From the NCBI GenBank assembly GCA_965153355.1, contig OZ231127.1, forward strand, positions 88,660,001-88,724,000: DNA of 64,000 nt, written 5' to 3'. Source of the DNA: Flaccisagitta enflata (lineage: Eukaryota > Chaetognatha > Sagittoidea > Aphragmophora). How positions within the stretch are numbered: position 1 is the first letter of the stretch; every line of letters starts with the position of its first letter. This document shows, in pieces, positions 45,100-54,808 of this stretch. Below the pieces are notes generated by a model. It saw nothing but the letters and a program-made list of their open reading frames with translations. It was not told the origin of the DNA and did not search any database. A program made the translations under genes and the position numbers.

Positions 45100-45276
45100 C
45101 AGTTGAATCCCACTCTAACGGATTTCAAGCGACCAATAATTCTTTTCTGTAATAGGCGCAATTCTGTTATTGCCAATAAAGGGAATAAAAGAAATTAACT
45201 TGAAGAGACCATAAATTCACTTCTGTTATGGGCGGAATCAAATTGGTGACGGGTCCGTTAGAGCGGGGTTCAACTG
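45100..45276. mobile_element. pogo-like MITE
   Basis: 177 bp. Ends CAGTTGAATCCCACTCTAAC and GTTAGAGCGGGGTTCAACTG are inverted repeats with few mismatches. TA duplications lie at 45098-45099 and 45277-45278. CAGTTGAA(C/T)CC...TAACG termini are typical of pogo/Tigger-group elements. Confidence 0.85.
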
Positions 45277-45455
45277 TATCTCGATTCATTACATGATATC
45301 TCTCTTGTACATGAGTAACATATAGCAAACTAACTTCTGACTCAGACAAAGACATTTGAGGCAAATGTGCGCGATTTGTTGCTCCGTCATTTCTTCTCTC
45401 TTCTTCTTAAGACTAAGTTTTCACATCGTGTTTCCAACACACATCTGACGTATGA

Positions 45456-45694
45456 GGGCCTGGTTCTACACGAAATTATCGCGTTTTGAAAAGCTCACTC
45501 GGTCGCTCGCTATGTTTGTTCGCTCGCAACGCTCGCACCGCTTACTCTGTATACGCACTCTATTCAAAGGCTCGCTCACTCACTTTGCTCCCTCCTTTGT
45601 GGGATGATTGAAATTCATATGTGTTCACACTAATAACGCGGTACAAGGGATCAAGGGTAAGATCGTAATTGCTGTCGTTACAAGAAACATGCCC
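45456..45694 (+). mobile_element. PIF/Harbinger-like MITE, copy D
   Basis: Diverged ends GGGCCTGGTTCTACA and CAAGAAACATGCCC. The interior has 'aagctcactcggtcgctcgc' and 'gtgggatgattgaaattcat'. Flanks are TGA and TAA. It lies 9 bp from copy E. Confidence 0.65.
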
Positions 45695-45703
45695 TAAGGC
45701 TAA

Positions 45704-46209
45704 GAGTGTGTTTCTAGGGAAGATTAAAAATGCGTTAGTTCCCATTGAACACATTTTCAGCGTGAACACACACTATCTTCACAAAAAAAACCTTCCCACC
45801 TCATAACTACCATCAAATTTGGAAGAGTGCTGCTCCTAAACGAATAAAGCTATGACAACCAGATTGGTCCCATTCGAAAGAGTTGTTTAAACTCATTGAA
45901 ATGGGACCAATCTGGAGTCAGTAGCTTTGTTTGTCTAGGAGCTGCAAATTTTCAAAATATATGCTAGTTTTGAGGTGGGAAGATTTCGTTTGTGAAGATA
46001 GTATTATTGAATTTCAACCGTCCCATGAGGGAGTGAGCAAAGTGAGTGAGCGAGCTTCTGAACAGAGCAAGCGAGCCTGTGAACAGAGCAAGCAAGCAAA
46101 GCAGATTGAGTGAGTGGAGTGAGCGGAGTGAGCGGTGCGAGCGAAGGAACGTAGCGAGCGACCAAGTGGCCCGTTAAAAATGCGATTGTCTGTGCCTAGA
46201 AAAGCGCCC
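45704..46209 (-). mobile_element. PIF/Harbinger-like MITE, copy E, with nested fold-back
   Basis: Ends GAGTGTGTTTCTAG and CCTAGAAAAGCGCCC, with TAA at 45701-45703 and 46210-46212. Its extra length comes from a 231-bp fold-back at 45772-46002. Without it, the interior matches copies C and F (CCGTCCCATGAGGGAGTGAG and GAGCGACCAAGTGGCCC). Confidence 0.75.
45772..46002. mobile_element. 231-bp fold-back element
   Basis: Ends ACTATCTTCACAAA and TTTGTGAAGATAGT. The arms pair over almost the whole length (CTTCCCACCTCA, GCTCCTA.ACAAA.AAAGCT, ACCAGATTGGTCCCATT) around a short centre near 45885. Nested in MITE copy E. Confidence 0.8.
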
Positions 46210-46499
46210 TAAGTGCGTGACTTCTTGCACCATCCTCATTTCTTATTTCTATCATACTTCCGCTGAATCTCGTCTTAACGCATTATTTTCCATAATAAAT
46301 TTGTCATTCTTGAAGATTTCCACCCCCCTCCTCCCCCTTCCCCCCCCCTCCAACCGGTCTGTATTGCTGTCATTCACATGCGGGTTTCTGTCAGACTGAC
46401 TATTCTACTTTCCTTGTTTGGTTCCTCCTGGTAATTTTCTGTCTTTCTCAAAAACTGTCATTGTCTGTCTGCCCCCGTATTTCTGTCAGTCTGTCTATG

Positions 46500-46536
46500 T
46501 CCATATGTAGGTCTGTCTGTCTGTCTACATCCATCG

Positions 46537-46570
<34 letters not shown>

Positions 46571-46571
46571 G

Positions 46572-46606
<35 letters not shown>

Positions 46607-46607
46607 T

Positions 46608-46674
<67 letters not shown>
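46500..46674 (+). repeat. (GTCT)n(CT)n microsatellite
   Basis: GTCT and GTCTCT units followed by CT. Confidence 0.95.
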
Positions 46675-46676
<2 letters not shown>

Positions 46677-46823
46677 ATTGTGGGCGTGTCTTCTCGTGAC
46701 AGTTGACGTTCTCAAAGACGATTGTATTTGTTTCTCAACTCGTCGTTCGTGATAGGTGATCAGTTGCTTGATTCATGATTATGCTCGCATGCTTGCATAT
46801 AAACTTGGTGCTTATGGTATATA

Positions 46824-47094
46824 GGGCGTGTTTCTAGTAACGACCAAAAACGCGTTCCCTCCCGTGAAAAGCGTTAACAGCGTGAACATGTATTCAAGAT
46901 TTTCAACTGTCCCACGAGGGAGTGAGCAAGCCCGTGAACGGAGCGAGCGAGCAAAGCGATCGTAGCAAAGCAGAGCGTAGCAAAGCGGAGCGCTGCAGAG
47001 CGAGTGAGCGGAGTGAGCGGTGCGAGCGAACGAACATAGTGAGCGACCGAGTGGCCCTCTCAAAACGCGATCGTCTTTGACTAGAAACGCCCCC
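46824..47094 (-). mobile_element. PIF/Harbinger-like MITE, copy F
   Basis: Left end GGGCGTGTTTCTAGT, right end GACTAGAAACGCCC. The interior (TGTCCCACGAGGGAGTGAGC and GAGCGACCGAGTGGCCC) matches copy C. Confidence 0.75.
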
Positions 47095-47099
47095 TCATT

Positions 47100-47430
47100 T
47101 TGATCAGTTGCTTGATAATGATGGCATTCTTGCTAGATGCATACAAACTTTGTTAACTCTTTTTCTTACGAACTAGCTTGTCTATTCATGCGTCTCATTC
47201 ATTTCTAACACTTCATGACTCTCTTCTATTTTCCCTACGACGAGTTATTGTATTGCATTGTTAGTTGAAAAATTGTCACTCTTTGTTTTCGATTATAAAA
47301 CGGCTTTTTTGTGACATTTTTATCGTTTGGTTTTGACACCCGAATGATGTCTGACTTCTATATGACAAGAGTACGCTTTTTCTTGGCAGAGTCTGTAGGA
47401 AATGGAATGAGAAAAAGACATTGGCGCTAG
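47100..47430. other. No gene recognised
   Basis: AT-rich, no supportable feature. Confidence 0.4.
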
Positions 47431-47454
47431 TCTTGTACGCCAGGGTAAGCAATT

Positions 47455-47735
47455 AAGCATAGTAGACGTGGTAGGCAGGGTAGGCATGGTGAGCATGGTT
47501 GGAAATTAGGCACGGTAGGCCATTAGGCATGGTAGGCCATTAGGCATGGTAGGGATGATAGGCAGGGAGGCATGGTAGGCATGGAAGCAATGGTAGGCAT
47601 GGTAGGCATGGTAGGCATGGAAGGCATGGTAGGCATGGTAAGCATGGTAGGCATGGTAGGCATTGAAGGCATGGTAGGCATGGTAGGCATGGAAGGCATG
47701 GTAGGCATGGTAGGCATGGTAGGCATGGAAGACAA
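47455..47735 (+). repeat. 9-10-bp minisatellite GGCATGGTA
   Basis: About 28 units with GGCATGGAA variants. Met/Gly/Val-rich frames are artefacts. Confidence 0.9.
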
Positions 47736-47749
47736 CGAGTGGCTAACGC

Positions 47750-47836
47750 TATCGAGAATTCTCGGTAGTGTCATGATGACAACTACACATTTTGACGCTA
47801 CTGAGAATTCTCCATAGCGTCAATATTCATTCTCTA
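47750..47836. repeat. Inverted GAGAATTCTC motifs
   Basis: CGAGAATTCTCG and TGACGCTACTGAGAATTCTC pair with CATAGCGTCAA. It is related to the palindrome at 49240-49275. Confidence 0.6.
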
Positions 47837-47876
47837 TTGTGATGATTTGGAAATTAATAATTGACAATACTGAGAA

Positions 47877-47880
<4 letters not shown>

Positions 47881-47936
<56 letters not shown>
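47881..47936 (+). repeat. (CT)n microsatellite
   Basis: Pure CT repeat. Confidence 0.95.
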
Positions 47937-47939
<3 letters not shown>

Positions 47940-47940
<1 letters not shown>

Positions 47941-48540
47941 AAGTTTTTTTGCAAACATATTTATTCATTGAATTTTTTTTTATCAGTGGAGGGACTTAAG
48001 CTGATAATCTAAACCAACCTGGAAAAAAATGCATCCTTAGGTTTTTATATAGTTTTATATTGCTTGGCAGTAACTTATAATTTTTTTTTATTCTTTATTC
48101 TCTATCTCTTAAATTTCATTTTTACTCTTTATTTAACTTTTTACTTTAGACTTATTCTTTTTTTTATTCATGTCATATTTCATCTTTTATATCTTTAACT
48201 TACTTTTTTTATTTTTTACTGTTCATTTTTGAATTTCCATTTTCCATTTTTATGTTGTTTTATAATTTTGTTGTCACTTTTTATTCTTCACCTTTTTTTG
48301 ATTTTTTTTTATATTTATTTTTTTGTCATTCACTTTTTATTTTTCCATTTTTTAAAGAATTGTTAATCATTGTATCTTTCTTATTAAATAGTAATATATT
48401 AGGATGATTTTCTTTGAATTTTCAACATTATCTTATATAAACCAATAAAACTCAGGGTTACAATTTTATCAAGATGGATTATGTCAAATCCTCCTCTATA
48501 TTTACAATACATTTATAAGTAGCTATATTCAGGTTTAAGA
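47940..48540. other. No gene recognised; T-rich
   Basis: 48060-48370 is T-rich low-complexity DNA. Confidence 0.5.
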
Positions 48541-48583
48541 TGCATCATCCTATGTCTATCAGAAAGTATATCCATCCATTTGT

Positions 48584-48640
48584 TCATTTGTCAATCCATC
48601 CATCCATCCATCCATCCATCCATCTATCTTTCCATCCCTC
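48584..48640 (+). repeat. (CATC)n microsatellite
   Basis: About 12 CATC units. Confidence 0.9.
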
Positions 48641-48749
48641 TGTCCATCCATCCACCCATCCAACTTATTACTTCCCTAACATCCGTTATTCTGGGTTTAG
48701 ATTGTACTTGTCTGTAGTAAGAGTGAGCGTGAATATGAGTGAGTGTGTG

Positions 48750-49195
<446 letters not shown>

Positions 49196-49239
49196 GAGAG
49201 GGGGAATTCTCAGTTGTGAGTATGGAAATCTCTCTACCA

Positions 49240-49275
49240 TTTTGACGCAATAGAGAATTCTCTATTGCGTCAAAA
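49240..49275. repeat. 36-bp perfect palindrome
   Basis: Centred on GAATTC at 49255-49260. The half-site is TTTTGACGCAATAGAGAA. A further GAATTCTCTATTGCGTCAAA copy follows at 49311-49330. Confidence 0.9.
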
Positions 49276-49454
49276 ACACCAATTCTAGGTAGCTCGGTAG
49301 TCAATTTTGCGAATTCTCTATTGCGTCAAACTCCCGAAGAGAACATGGTTTGGCCTTAAGCCCAACGGAGATTAATCTTCCCAAGTGCCGTTTTGTTTGC
49401 ATACAATTGTCTCGATTGAATTAATCAAATCATCAAATCAATAGAAAACAACGA

Positions 49455-49612
<158 letters not shown>

Positions 49613-49744
49613 GAAAGTGAGGTTTGGAAACAGAGAAAAAACAATCACGCAAACACTTCAATTAAATCGACTGTAAACATTCACGCAGCCTGAGGTCTGG
49701 ATAGATGTTGTCACAACTTCCGCATCTGAACGCTCACGGAATGA

Positions 49745-49850
49745 CACGCACACGATCACATGAGCAAATCTTCAAGCGCATTAGCATGTTCTCACGCGCA
49801 TGAGCTCATCCTCACGCGCATTAGCATGTTCTCACCCACGTTCATCACCA
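49745..49850 (+). repeat. 29-bp tandem repeat
   Basis: Units contain CTCACGCGCATTAGCATGTT with variants (GAGCTCATC). Confidence 0.8.
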
Positions 49851-50998
<1,148 letters not shown>

Positions 50999-51074
50999 TG
51001 CCATTTCTCGCGACGACGTTTTTTGGCGTCCAAACAAAACCGGAAATCGATTAATGAGTCGAATTCTGCGCCAA

Positions 51075-51382
51075 CTTCAACCTCGGGCAAACCCAGAAGG
51101 TTACCAACCTCACATTTGAGAGACCAAATACGTAACAGTCTCTCATCTGAAACCCAGAATTTTACCAACCTTCATATCTGAGAGACCAAATACGTAACAG
51201 TCTCTCATCTGAAACCCCGAATTTTACCAACCTTCATATCTGATAAACCAAATACGTAACAGTCTCTCATCTGAAACCCAGAATTTTACCAACCTTCATA
51301 TCTGATAAACCAAATACGTAACAGTCTCTCATCTGAAACCCAGAATTTTACCAACCTTCATATCTGATAAACCAAATACATA
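51075..51382 (+). repeat. 62-bp tandem repeat
   Basis: GTAACAG recurs at 51132, 51194, 51256 and 51318, a strict 62-bp period. Units carry 'cagaattttaccaaccttca' and 'accaaatacgtaacagtctc'. The last unit is split by the MITE at 51383. Confidence 0.92.
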
Positions 51383-52158
51383 CAGGGAATACCGCGCCAA
51401 CCGGGACAAAAGAAAACGACTTATTCTCTTCTGAAAATGACAAATTTGATTTGAAAACAGATTCTGGTAGATCTTTTAAACCGATTTTATATCATTAAGA
51501 AAAATCATAACTGAATAGTACACTGAAAGCACAAGAAAAGATGGAAAAAAAGCCAAAATTTGACAAATTTCCTGTAATTTTTCCCAAAAATGCGCGAAGA
51601 ACTTTAATTGTACACCACTTTTGTCAACTATTGCAACAAAGATTGGATTAAAAAACTTGGATTTGTCTTAAATTGAATGGGGAATCAATATAGTTTTATG
51701 AAAAAGCTTTAAAAAACTGATATCTGGGTTTCTTTTGTTGAAATTTTTCACTCAATTGAAGAAAAAAAAATCAAAAATCAACTTTTTTATCAAGAAACTC
51801 GGTTAAATTTTCAAAAATTAATAAAAGTAGGCAATATGAATGGTGGAGTATGAAACTACATCGAATTATCTATCATTCAAGACCAATCCCAGCATAGTAG
51901 CTCGATTTGTCTAGATTTGGCAATAGTATGAAGAAATGTTGTTAAAACATCACAATCGCAAATTTTTGCAATTTCAGATTTCATGATTTACATAAGAAGT
52001 GATACTAAGGCCAAAGTATTGGTCTCACCATGACAAAGTTTATGGATAACAAAATCGGTTCTAAACCTCTCTCTGGAACTGTGGTCAGAATTGATCCACC
52101 ATTTTTAGATGCAGAGATATGTCGTTTTCTTTCGTCCCAGTAGGCGGGGTATTCCCTG
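51383..52158. mobile_element. Mariner-type MITE with TA duplication
   Basis: 776 bp, noncoding. Inverted ends of about 45 bp start CAGGGAATACC(G/C)CGCC and continue through GGGAC.AAAGAAAACGAC. TA is duplicated at 51381-51382 and 52159-52160. Flanks AAATACA|TA and TA|ACAGTC rebuild the TACGTAACAGTC segment of the 62-bp repeat, which fixes the insertion point. Confidence 0.92.
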
Positions 52159-52160
52159 TA

Positions 52161-52755
52161 ACAGTCAAACATCTAGATTTCATTACCTTTTCCCTCGTCA
52201 CATTTAATGAGGTAATTCCAAACTCAAGCGCTTTCAATATTGGTCTTGTGCGCCTGCGGTCAGGTTGCTCCAGAGCGCTCCCGAAATGTAGAACCCGAAT
52301 TTAGAAAATTTACCTCCTTGAGGTCTTTTCATTGTGTGGAAAATAGGGGCGAATATTTTCAGTAAACACGGTATGCCAAATCTGGCATCCTACACCACAT
52401 TTGAGCTAACGCTTTCATAAAATCAGAATTTTTTTTAAGTATTTGATCTATCTAAAAATCCTTATTTTTTGCAGCTTCATGGGAAAATCAGAATCAGCTT
52501 TCTATCAGCTTTTTAGTGTTTTTCCGTGATTTCTAGTGGTAAGCAGCATTGTTTACTGATGTCTAACTTTAAGTGCCCTTGGCCCCTTGGATTCAAACCT
52601 TGACCTCAAATCTAGCGTCAACAACAGCCTTAATGTGTATTTAAGTGCCCCTGGACCATGATCCATCTGGTCTTAATCACAATAATGTCAACCACAAAGA
52701 TGAGAGAGATTAGGATCAACTTGTTATCAGCGCCGGTTTACTATGTTTTTTAATT
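52161..52755. other. Single-copy-looking DNA with repeat remnants
   Basis: 52490-52690 resembles 63302-63540 ('cagcattgtttactgatg', 'ccttaatgtgtatttaagtg', 'tgcccctggaccatgatcc'), so related repeat sequence lies on both sides of the retrotransposon block. No gene is seen. Confidence 0.5.
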
Positions 52756-52978
52756 CTTTTATTTGCTTAATTAAAGTTTCAGATGGCGACGCTCCCGATG
52801 TCGGGCCTATGGCGATCATGAACAGAAACTATGGCGATATGAATTAATTTCACGGTGAAATAAAACTGATTCAACTCGCGGTCGACCCTGCATCGCGCAC
52901 GTGGTTGTTTGGAACTTGTAAGTGCGATAGAGAATTCAGCTCCCTTTCCCGTGGCCCTTCGCGATATCCGAGTCGACA

Positions 52979-53170
52979 ATGGCTTCATTCCTCGTCTTTC
53001 TCTGCGTTTATTTCTGCGCTCTACAGCAGACTCAACTTCTCGTCGCCCATCCTTTCGTCCCCTTACTATGCGACGTCAAACTAAGTCCACCGCTTCACCT
53101 TCAACATCTTCAGCATCATCAACAAAAACAACATCATAATCATCTTCGATCTCGCTTTCCATGGACTTAA
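52979..53170 (+). CDS. Possible upstream small ORF in element 1 leader
   Basis: 63 codons starting at ACAATGG, a favourable context. The first 22 residues (MASFLVFLCVYFCALQQTQL and onward) look like a secretion signal, and the C-terminal half is His/Gln-rich. It lies in the presumed 5' UTR 148 bases before ORF1. It may be a chance frame or an upstream ORF reducing ORF1 translation; no family is recognised. Confidence 0.25.
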   Translation: MASFLVFLCVYFCALQQTQLLVAHPFVPLLCDVKLSPPLHLQHLQHHQQKQHHNHLRSRFPWT

Positions 53171-53317
53171 CCGTTTTCGTGGACAAAACAGCGCTCAGAA
53201 AAAGGAATCTTTTCTTCTCGCCCCTTTTTCTCTGTCGGATATGCCTAATATCTCTCACTGGACGCATACCTTTAATCAACAAATAAATCAATCGATTTAT
53301 AAATCAACAAATCAACC

Positions 53318-54808
53318 ATGGAACCGTTTTCCGTGAATGAAGTAATGTGTTTTGTCTCAACGCAATTTGACAAGCTCAACAGAGAAAATCTTTATTCCAC
53401 TCTCATCGAGTTTTATTCTCGCGACGAACTGATTGCTGCAAAGCAAGTACTTATCTCCATCTGCGAAAAAAACAATGTTTCTAATGCGATAAATTCGTCA
53501 AAGAAAAAGAGAATCGGCGGCGACGTCGAACAAAAAGTTGTCAACGATATTCTTGACATATGGGAAGTTGTTGACTCAGAACACGGCGGCCAGCTTCAGA
53601 CTGTCTTTGTGGCAACAAATCCTCTTCGTCTGCCATCGGTTAACGCGGACAAATACAACTTGAAATTTCTTATCACCTCTGTTTTGAAAGTTCAAGAACA
53701 AAACGCACGTCTTCAGTCTCAGGTGGAAACGCTGTCAACGGCTATTCATCAAAAACTGCCTGACGTGAATGAGGCGACATTTTCATCGCCGTCGGGAAAA
53801 ACACCAATTCGTGGCAAGCGCAAATTGAACCCCACCAATCCAGCTTTTGTCCCCCGGCAACGTACGGAAGACTCTTCTCTTGATCCGTCACTGGCGTCAC
53901 TGACGCCAGAAAATACATCGTCGGCGTTTCCGGCGCATTCTACGTCATCGTCAGCGTTACTGACGCCGCATTTGTCGGCGTTACTTACGCCGCATTCGAC
54001 GGCGCCCGTCTCGGCGCTGCAGTCAACTACCTCTCCATCTCCTGATTTAACGGTGTCATCTACTGAATTACAGGCGCCATCTTCTGACCTATCGGCGTCA
54101 CATCCATCTGTTCCGCCAATTTGCTCATCAGTGGCGCCGGCGGCGTCACCTTCCAACTCATCTGACATTACTGCCGCTGGCTCTGAGCCCATCGCGGCGG
54201 CGTCTTCGGCGGCGGTCGAAGTAACAGCGGCGGCCGCGTCCTCGGCGGCGGCCGAAGCATCGGCGGCGGCGGCAGCAGCAGCAGCGACAAATTCTACGGC
54301 TGCAGCGGCGAATATTGGAAAGCCGGCAGCAGCATCGACGACGGCGACGCCAGGAGCATCAGCCGCAAAAACTAAACCAAAGACTTTTGCATCGGCTGCA
54401 GGGGACAAATCTTCTAGAAAGTGGAATTTGGTCACTGCTCGAAACAAAAGGAAAATCGTTCCACTAACTGGTCAAGCAGTCAAAAGGGACAACGACGACT
54501 TAGAAGGAGTCCCGCCCATTGTTAGAGATTTCTGGGATATCTCTGTTTCTCGATTGGCTGAGTCAACCACCGCAGATAAAGTCAAATCTCATCTGCATAA
54601 ACACGGTATCGAAGTGAAAGATGTCTTTCTCCTTCCCTCCAAAATTCGAGGCACAAAGGCGGCCAAAGTGCGAGTGGCCTTGGAACATAAGGACCGAGCC
54701 AAAGTCCCCGGCATTTGGCCTCAGCACACCCGAGTGGCCGATTGGGTCAACTTCCAAAAAAGATCGAAAGTTGGAAAACCAACCAGCTCTGAGAATGAAT
54801 CTGTTTAA
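53318..54808 (+). CDS. Non-LTR retrotransposon ORF1 protein (element 1)
   Basis: 496 residues, a putative nucleic-acid-binding ORF1 protein that would coat element RNA. The N-terminal about 150 residues are compact and charged, ending in a predicted helical/coiled-coil stretch (around residues 124-148). Residues about 185-360 are low-complexity Ser/Thr/Pro then Ala-rich (runs of 6-8 Ala). The C-terminal about 100 residues (from 'PPIVRDFWDISVSRLAEST') resemble the RRM-like or C-terminal nucleic-acid-binding domain seen in many invertebrate ORF1 proteins, with 'VKSHLHKHGIEVKDVFLL' and a WP..TRVADW ending. No CCHC knuckle is seen. The ATG sits in 'aaccATGG', a strong context. The stop lies 14 bases inside ORF2. 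The Ala-rich segment gives long opposite-strand frames that I regard as shadows. Function is by family resemblance. Confidence 0.8.
   Translation: MEPFSVNEVMCFVSTQFDKLNRENLYSTLIEFYSRDELIAAKQVLISICEKNNVSNAINSSKKKRIGGDVEQKVVNDILDIWEVVDSEHGGQLQTVFVATNPLRLPSVNADKYNLKFLITSVLKVQEQNARLQSQVETLSTAIHQKLPDVNEATFSSPSGKTPIRGKRKLNPTNPAFVPRQRTEDSSLDPSLASLTPENTSSAFPAHSTSSSALLTPHLSALLTPHSTAPVSALQSTTSPSPDLTVSSTELQAPSSDLSASHPSVPPICSSVAPAASPSNSSDITAAGSEPIAAASSAAVEVTAAAASSAAAEASAAAAAAAATNSTAAAANIGKPAAASTTATPGASAAKTKPKTFASAAGDKSSRKWNLVTARNKRKIVPLTGQAVKRDNDDLEGVPPIVRDFWDISVSRLAESTTADKVKSHLHKHGIEVKDVFLLPSKIRGTKAAKVRVALEHKDRAKVPGIWPQHTRVADWVNFQKRSKVGKPTSSENESV

Noticed and set aside
53749-54447. Minus-strand 232-codon Ala/Asp-rich frame
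   Set aside because: Shadow of the Ala/Ser-rich part of the element 1 ORF1.
54621-54794. 58-codon N-terminal extension of element 1 ORF2
   Set aside because: It lies wholly within ORF1 and has no endonuclease homology. The ATG at 54795, overlapping the ORF1 stop, is the more plausible start.
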